64,000 nucleotides of DNA from Myrmaecium sp. VS I D KN 1 (lineage: Eukaryota; Ascomycota; Dothideomycetes; Valsariales; Valsariaceae): the NCBI GenBank assembly GCA_019775845.1, contig JADQAV010000042.1, positions 442-64,441 of the forward strand, written 5' to 3'. The position numbers and the translations under genes were made by a program. Positions 34,370 through 45,012 of the stretch are shown here, in pieces. Position 1 is the first letter of the stretch. Every line of letters begins with the position of its first letter. The notes under the pieces are model-generated. The model did not search any database and was not told where the DNA came from. It saw only the letters and a program-made list of their open reading frames with translations.

Positions 34370-36743
34370 ATGCAGTTCTCCCTCCTGGTCGCTGCCGCGC
34401 TGGCGGCAGTCGGCTCCGCAACGCCTCTGGATCTAACCAAGGGCATCTTCCCTCGCCAATCCAACAACGGTACCAACGCCACGGCGCCGTGCGCCAGCGT
34501 GAGCCAGATCGTTGCTTCTGCCACCCGTGGCCCGATTGGTCTGCAGACGACGCCGACCGTGCCCGCCAAGCTGGCGTACGAGTGTTTGAACTCCATCCCT
34601 CTCAACCAGTCGTCCGCCTTGGACTTGGTCGAGGCGGTCAAGCCCTACGTCAACTGGCAGAGCACGCTCGCGTGGTTGAAGGACCCTCCCTCCGACTATG
34701 TTTCGAACGTCCAGCCCGCCGTGGACATCATGGCTTCGCTCGATGATGTGCGTAGCAAGGTTTCGTCTGGCACCTACAAGTCCGAGTACCAGGTAAGAGA
34801 GAATGGATGGACTCCTCTGAAAGCAAGTGCTATACTAACAGGCATTGTAGTTTGGTTGGGCTTTGTACAAGGCGATTCAGCAAGCGCATGACGGTCACTT
34901 TACCTACGTGCCTGACTCAGTTGGAAGCATCTTCACCTGGGGTCGCCCGGTTACTTTAGTTTCAATCTCCGACGATGGCGCAGCGCTGCCGAGCATCTAC
35001 GCCTACCAGGATGTTCTCGGTTCTTACAGCGGCAACATCACGTACACGCCTTCCGCCGTCACCAAGATCAATGGCCAAGATGCGGCGCTTTTCCTCGAGA
35101 ACTTCAGCGAATATGGCTCCCTCCAGGACAGAGATGCGCTGTGGAACAACCTCTTCTACGAACTCCCTCAGGTTGCGCTCGGTGTTTATGGTACTGGTAC
35201 CGGCATGTTTGCTGGTGGTGGTCGTGGTCGTTACGTCTATCCGGGTGACGAGACCGTCCTGGCCTTTGCCAACGGCACCACCCGCGCTTACGAGAACTTC
35301 GCTCGTGCTCAAGTTAGCTTCCGCAATGTCAAGTCCGGCGAGGACGTGGCCAAGAACTACTTTGTCTTCGACAGCACCCAAGTCACCCTGGAAAACGAAG
35401 CGGAGGTCGATGAAGCTACCACTGGCACGACTTCTACCTCGACGGCCAGTTCCCCGGCCGGCTACCCTTCAGCCGTGGTCAGGCAGAAGTTCCGGAACTG
35501 GATTGCTGGTTACTACCTGGATGCTGCCGGATACGAGGATGTCGCCGTGCTGGCCATCCCGTCCTTTGTCGGTGACAGCTCGCAGGAGGAATTCCAGAGC
35601 GTTGCTAAGCAGTTCTTGGCACAGGCCAAATCGGATGGAAAGACGAAGCTTGTCATTGACTTGAGCGCGAACGGTGGTGGCACGATCCTCCTCGCCTACG
35701 ACCTTTTCAAGCAGCTGTTCCCCAACCTGGAGCCGTACGGCGCCAACCGATTCCGCGCCCATGAAGCTGTCGACCTGATTGGCCAGCAGTTCTCCAACTA
35801 CTCCGAGGGGCTTCCTCGCACTCTTGACCTGAACAGCACTGCGAGCGAGATCGTCTCGTCCTACTTCAACTACCAAACTGACATGGATGCGAACGGCAAG
35901 CCCTTCGACTCTTGGGCGGAGAAGTATGGCCCTCATGCGTCCCACAATGATGAGTACACCACCTTGGCACGCTGGAACTTGAGTGACCCTCTCATCACCC
36001 TTGACTCTGGAGGGATCAACATCACCGGCTACGGTTCTCTGAGCAATGCATCTGCCGCCCAGCCGCCTTTCGCCGCTGAGGATATCGTCATCGTCACCGA
36101 CGGCTACTGCGCCTCGACTTGTACCATCTTCACCGAGTTCATGCATCACCAAGCCGGCGTCAAGACCGTTGCCATGGGCGGACGCCCCAACACCAACTCG
36201 ATCCAGGCCGTTGGTGGTGTCAAGGGCGTCAACAACTTCCAGTGGACGTACATCCAATCGATCGCCGTGGAGGCTTTGGATCTGGCCACTGATGCCGACG
36301 ACGCGGCTGCGCTCGAAGCGACCGAGCTCGGCAACTACCTTGACAACCTGCCCTTCAACCGTGTGGCCACCACTCCGGGAGTCAATGTCCGCGACGGCCT
36401 GCGTAACGGGAGCGACATCCCTCTCCAGTTCGTGTATGAGACGGCCGACTGCCGCCTGTTCTACACTGCTGCCATGACGGTTGACATCACCGAGATGTGG
36501 AAGACCGTGGTCGACTCGATCTGGAGCAGCGACTCGAAGTGCGTGGACAAGATCCTGAGCACGACCTACGGCCGCCAGGCTCTTCGCCGTTCCAACCTCC
36601 GCAAGGGCAAGGCTCTCATGAGCCCTCGCAGCACCCCCAAGGCGAAGGGCGCCGAGTGGTTCGCTGCGTTGGAGAAGACTTTGGACACGTACACCGATCT
36701 GAAGAACAGCGACCTGGACGCCGATGGCATGATGTACCCTTGA
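34370..36743 (+). CDS. Secreted peptidase of family S41 (CPAF/UstP-like)
   Basis: Exons are 34370-34792 and 34851-36743. The 58-nt intron has a textbook TACTAACA branch site. The product has 771 residues. A signal peptide (MQFSLLVAAALAAVGSA) is followed by N-x-S/T sites, so secretion is expected. The S41 protease core is seen as KTKLVIDLSANGGGTILLAYDLF and IVIVTDGYCASTCTIFTEFM. By family analogy Ser563 in CAST is the nucleophile. FGWALYKAIQQAHDGHFTYVPD in the N-terminal half matches the conserved His-containing block of CPAF-like fungal peptidases. UstP of the ustiloxin cluster belongs to this family, but no cluster partners lie nearby here, so a general secreted protease is more likely. Codons are C-ending and biased, suggesting good expression. 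Confidence 0.9.
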
Positions 36744-37170
36744 GCGGGTACTCGAACGACCGAAGTACAGTAGGTTTGCTGGCGCGGACCTCGTCGTTCT
36801 CCCCTTTTCCCGATCATGATGATATTGCGGAACTTTTTGCACTTGTATTTGTATGGAAGGGATGAACTCTTTCCATATATATTTTTTGCTTTTTTTTTCT
36901 TTATTCGGGACAGAGGTTTTCCTTGTTCACATGGCGTTCACATGGGTTACATGGCACGGAAAGGAAGGGACTTTTCGACAGCACAGCACCACGAATCGGG
37001 ACTCCTCCTTGTCTCATCGAATGGATGGGAAGGATGAGAAGAGAAGAGAACAGAAAGAAGAAAAAGCTATGGGAAAAAGAAAGAGTCTGAACTGGACTCA
37101 TTGGGTCTTATGAGGACGTAATTACTGTAATTTAGATGGAAGACCCTTTTCTCTCCCTTTCTTTTTGCCT

Positions 37171-37200
37171 GTGCATGCATGTATGCATGCATGCATGTAT
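37171..37200. repeat. GCAT tandem palindrome
   Basis: Alternating GCAT/GTAT units that are self-complementary. A shorter GCATGCATGCATGCA copy lies at about 51796-51810. Confidence 0.8.
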
Positions 37201-37825
37201 ACTCTCGAAGAAAGGAACAGTCAAAAGAAAGAAGCAGATGATGGATGAATGAAAAAGAATATCTACTTGCTATGGTCTTACCTACCTATGATAATACCTA
37301 GGAAACATTGTGATACATACATACCAACCTATGTCCGCGGAGATGCGATAGAAGGGGCTGTACATAGGTCTGCTTACCAGTACAGTGGGACGGATGGGCC
37401 TCGGGGACATCGGGAAGAGAAGAGAAGAAAAGAGCTGTCGGGTCCCCAGGTCCCGGCGAGCGGCGAGTCCCGGCCTATTGTAGAGGTGAGGTCGGCTCCA
37501 GCCGCGCGCGGCGGAGGCTCCGGGCGGGAATTCATATCGGGTCGTCCGTGTCTGTGGGTTTCGGGTCTGTAGGCGGTTTTCGGATTTGGATCTGACTCTT
37601 GCGCCTTGCGCCTTGCGTGTTGCGTGTTGCCGTGTTGCCTCGTAGCCTCGTAGCCTTTGCCATGTTCTCTCTTCTTTGCCTCGGGGCCTTGCGGCCTGAG
37701 CAGGATGTTTGTTGCCTTGCGGTCGTCTAGAAATAAAAACTCACCGGCGGGAAGATGTAACGGTGTGCTGAAAGATATCGATACCTCCCTTTTTCTTTTT
37801 CTTCTTCCATTGCCACTGGTCGTTT

Positions 37826-37861
37826 TTTCTCTTCTCTTCTCTTCTCTTCTCTTCTCTTCTC
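37826..37861. repeat. TTCTC pentanucleotide repeat
   Basis: About seven tandem copies of a 5-bp pyrimidine unit, ending in a T run. Confidence 0.85.
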
Positions 37862-39042
37862 CTTTTTTTTTTGCCATTCTGAGTTTCTTTTCATTTTGCG
37901 GCCTGGGAATGAGATATGGAGAAAGTGATCCAAGGCATCTATGGATCCCTCGGGGAGCAAACTTACCTCGTCTTCGGGGAGGTCCCTTTCGCCTAGGTGC
38001 TCGGCACGTCGCCGCGAGTGAGCGAGCCGGGGACGGATATGTCTCGGGACTGACGACCGGGGAAACCGGCGACCTCCGGTCTGGCCCGGCTGCCAGGGCT
38101 CTTGCTTGCAACTGGAGCCCGGGTGATGTCGTAAGAAGGTGAATGCCGGGGGTGTGTCGGGTGTGTGTAGGTAGAGTACTTTAGGTAGGTTTGTAGGTAG
38201 TCAGAGTTTCTGTAATTGTAGAATGTGCTTTTACGCTGTACGTCATGTCGACGTTTACCTGTACGTATAAAAGGAGTGGTTGAGGGATACGCTGGCTGGA
38301 TGGTTGATTTCTTCACAACACCTCCGCTGTTCATCGACTCGATATAATATAGTTGTTCCACTGTACATCCGGATACCTACATATTTTAGAAAGCACGACT
38401 TGAATGTGAGACAGCGTTGCAGAAAGAAGAGAAAGACAGAGTATACGGATATATTATTATTACACGCGGACACTGCATCCGCTGAGCACCTTTCTCTGCT
38501 GACCTGAGCCTGACACACCGGTGGACCTCCCGTCACCTCCCGTCATCCCGCAAACCGGCCCCGCCTAGGCGCGTATCACGAAGGGTGGAGGATCACCAAG
38601 CACGCCGAGCCGAGCCAGTTAGAACCGACCCGAGACCGATTGGAAATACCATCCCGGCGAAAACCACCTACTCTCAGTTTTAAAGAGAGATCCGACCGGA
38701 CGGAGGAGGAAGACGAGACGAACGACACACCATCGAACCATCTTATTACCATCTTCACTCCCTTGCCTTATACACCTACACTCCTCCTCTTCTCCTGCTT
38801 CTCTCCTCCTCAAACTTCAAACGTTCGACCCTCTCTTGCTCGCCTCATTGTTATCTCCTGCTCTCGTCCTCTCTCATAAAGAACGAAGATCGCAGCCAAG
38901 GACCTAAACCTACCTTACTTTCCCCCTCCACTTTCTCCCCCGCGCCACCAATCATCGTCATCGTTGCCGCGGCACATTTTACAACAACCTCGACCATCGC
39001 AACCACCCTCACCACCTTCACCACCACCACAACCGCAGCACC

Positions 39043-39945
39043 ATGAAGATTCTCACCAAGGAAGAAGAGGAGGCGCACTACCGGTAGGTTCTCTGCTCTC
39101 TCCCTCCCCCCTCTTGCTCTCTGCAGCAAGCGCAATGGCAAACGGAGCGCCGGAAAAACTGACGAGCGATTACATCACAGCGCGACCGTCCGCGGAGGTT
39201 CCCTCGGAGGTCTCGTCGGCCTGGCGGCCGGCTTGGGAGGCGTCTACCTGGGCTCGAAGCGATTCTCGCTGCTGCGCCAGACGACGCTGCCCTTCAAGGC
39301 CTTCCTGGTCGGCAGCGCGGGCACCTTCAGCGCCATCATCATGGCCGACCGGGCCTCGCGCGACTACGACATCGCCACCAACCCGGAGAAGCGCCGGCTG
39401 CTCGAGGAGGAGGCCGCCCACGAGCGCGAGCTCACCGCCGGCAAGACCCAGTGGGAGCTGACGAAGCAGTACCTCGAGGAGCACCGCTACCCGATCGTCT
39501 TCGGCTCCTGGCTCGCGTCCATGGGCATCGCCATGGGCATCGTCTCCCGCAACCCCTGGCTCACCACCTCTCAGAAGCTCGTCCAGGCGCGTGTGTACGC
39601 CCAGGGCTTGACGCTCGCCGTCCTCCTCGCCTCCTTCGCCTTCGAGGCCAACGACGCGAACAAGGGCAAGGGCCGCTGGGAGACCGTCCGCGTCCTTGAC
39701 CCGAACGACCCGACCCACACCCACATGATTGAGAAGAAGATCCACCACGAGAGATATGCGGGCGAGGATATGTGGCGAGGTGAGTTGGGATGACTTTATG
39801 GCGTGCTGTTCTGTTTACTGATCTTTTTTTTTTTCCTCCAGAAATGGTCGAAGCCGAGGAAGCCCGCCTCAAGGCCCGCGAGGCTGCCAAGCATGAAGCC
39901 GACGTGAAGGACCGTGTGGAGAAGAAGGCTGCCAGCAAGCAGTAA
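39043..39945 (+). CDS. rcf2: Respiratory supercomplex factor 2 (HIG1 domain)
   Basis: Rcf2 sits in the inner mitochondrial membrane and helps assemble and tune the cytochrome bc1-oxidase supercomplex. Exons are 39043-39083, 39181-39779 and 39842-39945, with introns of 97 and 62 nt, giving 247 residues. The start MKILTKEEEEAHYRAT is the family N-terminus. A Gly-rich membrane segment follows (GGSLGGLVGLAAGLGGVYLGS), then a second (LPFKAFLVGSAGTFSAIIMADR). The HIG1 region has two membrane helices around WLASMGIAMGIVSRNPWL and LTLAVLLASFAFEAN. Between them, QKLVQARVYAQ is a Q-x3-Q-x-R-x3-Q form of the HIG1 signature. The C-terminal tail is a charged helix. An AATAAA-like site directly follows the stop. 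Confidence 0.92.
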
Positions 39946-40870
39946 ATAAAAATCCTCCTTACGTCCTGCTTGGATGCTCATCTTACGGACTACGCGATTC
40001 ACGGCCTCACCGATCTTGTCTACCATATCTCTCTCTCTTCTCTGTAACATCACCCTCCACCTTCATCCAACGATAGCAGCAGCATTTCCTCTCCCTTGCG
40101 TGGCGTTTGATCGTTTTTTTTTTCTGTTTTGGGTGTATAGCTTTCTTGTTCTTTTCAATATCTTTTTCCCTTGCTTATTTCTCTTCATATTTGTCGATAT
40201 AGAGAAAAGCCGAAGAGAGAAAATCAAGGGAACGTAAAAAGCTCGAGCCTCTTCGTTCAATGTGTACAGAGGACTTTCGTGTGTGTAAAAGAGCGCTAGC
40301 CGTTCTGTAACCATCCCTAAATCATCTGATGCAGAAGCTTTGGTGAGGTTAAATAGGTGGGGGAAGGAGCTTACAGAAAGGGGAATTATTTTTCTATGTG
40401 TTGTGTGTATGCATGTACGTATGTGCGTATGTGGGCGCAAGCCACCTCTGCTGATGATTTTCCTGCTGAAACATGTATCATATCATATCAGACTTTCTCC
40501 CTCTCTCTCTATCTATATATGTACCACCTCCCTCCTCTTAATATATATTGATAGCACGTCCACGCTGTCGTACGAGGGTGATCGGATCATCATCGTTCCA
40601 TCATCTGATGCATCCATCCCTCCCCACCTCTACCATCCCATCGTCGTCGTGCGTTCGACACAGTAAATAGTAAATTGGTATGTGCATCACACCATTGCGA
40701 CTCATTCTCCTAAGCCACGTCGTAAGTATCGTATCTTTCCCACCACACCTACCAACCTAACCTCCCTAAAGAGTACCTACCACATCCAGATATCTGCAAG
40801 CCAACCCCGCACCCGCATCCGCACCCGCACCCGCTCCCACTCCCGCCACCCCACCTAACCCAACCCAGCC
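39946..40870. other. Convergent 3' gap between rcf2 and the b5/FMN dehydrogenase gene
   Basis: 925 bp are T-rich on the left. Simple CT/TA sequence lies near 40497-40550 and C-rich CCGCAC repeats near 40800-40850, close to the dehydrogenase stop. No gene was seen. Confidence 0.6.
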
Positions 40871-42521
40871 CTACAACTTCGCCCTCGCCCCGCGCCTCCG
40901 GCCCTGCGGGCGCCACAACCCCTTCCCCTTCCCCTCCTCCTCCTCCCCATCCACCCCCATATAAATCTCCCTCTCCACCTTCCTCGCATTCACATGGCAC
41001 GGCCGCAATTCGCCCACCCGGGTGACACCCAGCAAGCGCATCGCCGTCTCCGTCTCCGCCGCCAACAGCCTCAACACCCTCTCCACACCCTCGGGCCCCC
41101 CAGCGGCAAGACCCCACAACGGCGCTCGACCCACCCCCACCGCCCGCGCCCCCAGACACAAGGCCTTCACCACATCGGTGCCGCGACGGACGCCGCCGTC
41201 GACGTAGACCTCCAACCTCTCGAAGACGGAGGGGGCATGGGCGCGGATCTCGAGAAGCGTGTGGATGGCGGGGGGCGCGGTGTCGGCGGCGCGACCGCCG
41301 TGGTTGGAGAGGATGATGGCGCGCACGTGGGGGTGGTGCTGGGCGGCGAGCAGGGCGTCGTCGTGGGTTTGGATGCCTTTGAGGATGATGGGGAGGGAGG
41401 TGTGCGCGGCGAGCCAGGGGAGGGTGCTGTGCCAGGTTAGGTCGGCGGCGGTGCCTTGGAAGAGGGCTTGGCCGATGCCTCCGCTGCTGGTGGTGCTGGG
41501 GGTTTTGGGGGTGGGGGTGCTGGGGGAGGTGGAGGTGGAGGCCACGGCGCTGGGGACGGGCAGCTGCGCCCCGACGTTCTTGGAGCGCTCGTCGTCCTCG
41601 CGTTTGCCCGGCACGGGCGCGTCGAGGGTGAGGCAGATGAAGCGGATGGCGGGGAGGCGGTTGATACGGGCGAGCATGGCTTCGCTCTTGGCCCGGTCGG
41701 TTTGGACGTACAGCTGCCAGCCGAAGATCTGATCCGGGGGCGCATCGGCGACGATCTGCTCCGGCGTTTGCGAGGCGTTGTGGGAGATGATTTGGAGGGC
41801 GCCGAGGCGGGCGCAGGCTTGCGCGATGCCTCGCTCGCCCGCTGGGTGCGCGAGTCGGGCCATCGCCGCGGGCGCGACGAAGATGGGCAGCTTGACCGGG
41901 TGGCCGAGGATGGTGGTGGCGGTGCTGCATTTCGTCACGTCGATGAAGACGCGCGGTCGGAGGAGGATGGAGCGGTAGACTTCGTTGTTCAGCCGCTTGG
42001 TGTGCAGGTCGTCGGCGGCGGAGTAGTAGTACGCCCACGCCTTCCGGCTGAGCCGCTGGGTCGCCGCCGCCTCGATCTCGTCCAGGTTGAGGAGGGAGTC
42101 CAGATCAACCGGGTCCTGCTGTCCTTCTTCTCCCGAAGACGAAGACGTAGACGACGCATCCGCGGCGGTGGGGTCCTTCTTCTTCTCCGCTCGCGGGAGC
42201 GTGGCCGCGTCAACGGTCCCGAGCTGGGCTTCCGACTTGAGGGTCTCTTCGAGGATGCCGGGCGGGTGGATGGGATCGTACTCCTCGGTGGCGTCCTGCC
42301 CCGCGAGCCGCAGGATTACCTTGGCCCCGCCTGGGTGCTCGGCCAGGAAGTCGGTCACGTCGTACACCTTGCCGTACAGGATTACCCAGCAGCTCTCTTG
42401 GGTGTTGTGCTTTGCGACTGTGAACTCAGGGCGGTCAGTCAGTCAGCCCTTCCGTATGGTGGTGTATGTGAGTTCGCAAGGGGTGTGACTGACCTTCTGC
42501 GTAATCAAACACTTTCCCCAT
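40871..42521 (-). CDS. Cytochrome b5 / FMN-dependent 2-hydroxyacid dehydrogenase (L-lactate dehydrogenase, cytochrome type)
   Basis: This flavocytochrome-b2-type enzyme oxidises L-lactate or a related 2-hydroxyacid. Exons on the minus strand are 42521-42494 and 42417-40871, giving 524 residues. The 76-nt intron has a less usual GTCAGT donor. The b5 haem domain comes first (about residues 1-85, with haem ligands in EHPGG and DPIHP). The FMN barrel follows. Expected active-site residues are visible: Tyr in AWAYY, Tyr in WQLYV, Asp and Arg in [10 protein letters not shown], Lys in ILKGIQ, and His382 with Arg in SNHGGR. FMN phosphate is bound by [19 protein letters not shown]. The start [14 protein letters not shown] leaves no mitochondrial presequence, unlike yeast Cyb2, so a cytosolic paralogue is likely. 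The C-terminal tail is Gly/Arg/Lys-rich. The true substrate is not shown. Confidence 0.92.
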
Positions 42522-43085
42522 GGCGACGGTTGTGGGTGCGACGCCCTCTCTCTCTCTCTCTCTGTCTCACAGTCGCACAATTGAGATCGGGACGGGCGGT
42601 GTAATGTTCGTCTATATAGCTCCTCTTCTATATGTTCCTGGCGGCAATTCGTGCTCACCACATGAAGACAGCAAGCCAACAAGAAGAAGTCAAGGAAGAA
42701 GGCGGATGAAGAAGAAAAGAAGGAAGGAGAAGAAGGAGAAGCAGAAGAAGCGGAGAATCCGGGGAAGCCATCCGCTTCTTCAGTCACCGACGATCCGCGG
42801 CATTTGAATGGATGGGCCTGAGGTGCTTACCCCACGCCCGGCTTTCCCCAACCTCGGGGTAACTCACCCCGACGTCACCCCCCAACCCCCATCCGGCAGG
42901 TCGTGCCGCTCTGCCTCTTCAGGCCCGCCAAGGCCGCAACCATCCATCCATACAGCGGTCGCCGTTTTGTCATGCTGGACTTCAGCCTGAGGCAAGATGG
43001 ACGTGAGCGATTCACTCGGGGAAGAGGTCTGGTCAATGCTACATCTGATGCTTGTATCTGCTGCATTCAACATGCTTCTACCTAC
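42522..43085. other. Promoter of the b5/FMN dehydrogenase and 3' end of the Nudix gene
   Basis: 564 bp between two minus-strand genes hold a CT microsatellite at about 42545-42563, just upstream of the dehydrogenase start, and an AG/AAG-rich stretch (42690-42770). No gene was seen. Confidence 0.6.
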
Positions 43086-44663
43086 CTAGCCACCCCTCTG
43101 ACTATACCACATGCCAACAATCAAAGCAACCACAGCCACCCGTCCAGCCAATGCGACCACCACAGCCTTCTGCACAATATCATAGTACCCCTCCAGCAAC
43201 GTGCTCACCGCACTAGACCGCGAGCCCTTCGCCGTCCTCCTAATCTCACCGTAATACCGTCCCACGCCCAACCCACCAATGCCCGCCTCACCCGGCTTTC
43301 CATCCTGCCCATACACAGTGGGCGTCATCTCCATCGTCTCCGTCGTCTCCGTCGACGGTGCAGGCACCGCATCCAAGCCCTCCTCAACCAGCACCGGTGC
43401 CGTCATCGTCGTCGTCGTCGTCGTCGTCGCATAGCACTGGGCCAGCTGCGCCCGCTTGCGCCTCCGAAACCGATACGACATGGCCCAGAGCACGACGCGC
43501 ACGTCCCAGGGCGTGAAGGTCGGGAACTCCCACAGGTCGAGCGCGTCGTGGGGCGGGAGCAGCTCGAGCAGGTCGGCGACGACGCCGAGGGTGAGGCCCC
43601 AGAGCAGGAGCGGCTGCTCTGGCGCGCTGGCACTGGCAGCTGCGCGGGTGCCGCTCCACCAGCGCTGCCATCCGGAGCGATGGCGATGCCGCCCCCCTTC
43701 CCCTTCGGGGATGAAGCCCGGTGTCGAACTGCAGAAGTGGCTTTCGGAGGGGATGAGCCGGATGGCGGCGAATAGCATGCGGCCTAGCATCGCGCGCAGG
43801 AACCAGCGGCGGAGCCCGACGTCTTGCTTTGCCAGGCGGTTGGAGACGTCTTGCAGCTCGTGCGTGCGCTGGGCGGGGGCGAGGAGGGCGCGCAAGGAGA
43901 CCCAGTGGGTGGAGGCGACTTCGGTCGGTTGCAGGCGCAGGGGCGGATTGTCGTGCTGCGTGAGCAGGAAGATGTAGGGGCAGAGGACCATGAGGCTGGA
44001 GAGCAAGTGGCCCACCCGGGGAGCGGGTTTATAAGCTGGTGATTAGCTGTGACGCGTAAAGATTTCTGTTTGCTTGGTGTTGCATTCATCTTCCCCAAGC
44101 TCGACGAGGCGAGAAAGGGAGCTTTTTTGTGTTGTGTTTATAGGTCCAAGTACTTACGGCACCTTCCCCCAACTCGTCGTCACCACCCGCTGCGGCAGGT
44201 TGCCCACGGGGATCGCATGCGCCTGGTGGCTCAGATCCACGCCGACCTCCTCCATCGCCTCGCGCACCGCCGCCGCCCGATCATCCGCGTCCTCCGGGTC
44301 CCGTCGGCCGCCGGGCAGGGCGACGTGCGACGTCCACCGGTCGCCCGCGCGCGCCGCCCGCTTGATGAACAGCACCTCCGGGTCCCCATGCCGCACCCAG
44401 TCTTGCGCGAAGAAGGCGTCGAGCTGGTCGGCGACCGCAGCCGGTTCGCGTCGTCGCCGGAGCGGGCGGGAGGTCGGCTCGCGAGGCGCCGGCCAGTGGG
44501 CGTAGTGCGGTTGGATGCGGATGATCAGGGCGACGCTCGCGCGCTTTTGGTTCCCCGGCGGATTGGGGATTTCGGGGTAAGGGTTGGCGGAGAGGTCGAG
44601 CAGGGTGGAGTGGAGGTGGTGGATCAGCTCGGTGGAAGGGGGAGGAGGAGGGGAGGAGGCCAT
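43086..44663 (-). CDS. Nudix hydrolase with C-terminal membrane segment
   Basis: Exons on the minus strand are 44663-44158 and 43995-43086, with a 162-nt intron, giving 471 residues. The Nudix motif reads GGRRDPEDADDRAAAVREAMEEVGV. The REAMEEVG core with its catalytic Glu pair is intact, but two extra residues separate it from the upstream Glu compared with the standard G-x5-E-x7-REU pattern. I recall a similar form in other fungal Nudix proteins. Substrates are nucleoside diphosphates linked to another group; CoA diphosphatase relatives are the nearest guess, not proven. After the Nudix fold (to about residue 220) comes a second conserved part with LWGLTLGVVADLLELL and LWEFPTFTPWDVR. The last 25 residues are hydrophobic (AVVVALAGRVAVVALIVGMW), suggesting a tail anchor. 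The start faces the VTC gene 349 bp away. Confidence 0.87.
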
Positions 44664-45012
44664 TGGATGTGTGAAGGAGGTGTGACTAGGAGTTATGGAG
44701 GTACCTGGATGGATAGGGTAACACGCGTGTGGGATACGGAGGTGATGTCGTGGTTGTGGTGGCCTCAGGCATGAATGACGGAGCTTTAGGACCCCCACGT
44801 GCGGGTGACGATTGGATGGAAGCTCGTGCGGAACATGGACCTTCGTCCCCAATCACCTCCCATGCCTCTTCTCGCTTCACGACCTCTGTGCTCCCCAGGC
44901 TGTGCGGTCTTCTAGTCTTGTCGATATCACATCCTCTTCAATCCGTCATTGCCGACCGTTGTCTTCCGTGCATTGATTCGTCGTCTCGAGTGAGAGAGAG
45001 AGCCCGCCCGCC
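44664..45012. promoter_or_regulatory. Bidirectional promoter of Nudix and VTC genes with a Pho4-type E-box
   Basis: CACGTG lies at 44796-44801, 212-217 nt upstream of the VTC ATG. Read on the minus strand it is CACGTGGG, the high-affinity site of the phosphate regulator Pho4 (NUC-1 in Neurospora). Yeast VTC genes are known phosphate-starvation targets. An ACACGCGTGT palindrome at 44721-44730 lies nearer the Nudix start. Function here is inferred. Confidence 0.5.

Larger units (their letters stand above)
36744..39042. other. Intergenic stretch, 2.3 kb
   Basis: No convincing gene was seen. It contains a GCAT palindromic repeat (37171-37200), a TTCTC pentanucleotide repeat (about 37826-37861) and GTAGGTAG repeats (38165-38200). 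The last 300 bases are a CT/CACC-rich leader of rcf2. Confidence 0.6.

Noticed and set aside
35469-36842. 457-residue open frame antisense to the S41 peptidase
   Set aside because: A shadow of biased codons on the coding strand, with no recognisable domain or splice pattern.
37374-38111. 245-residue open frame, minus strand
   Set aside because: It is driven by the pentanucleotide repeat and Arg/Lys-rich simple sequence.
41456-42604. 382-residue open frame antisense to the b5/FMN dehydrogenase
   Set aside because: It lies wholly opposite a well-supported gene and is Gly/Asp/Arg-rich noise.
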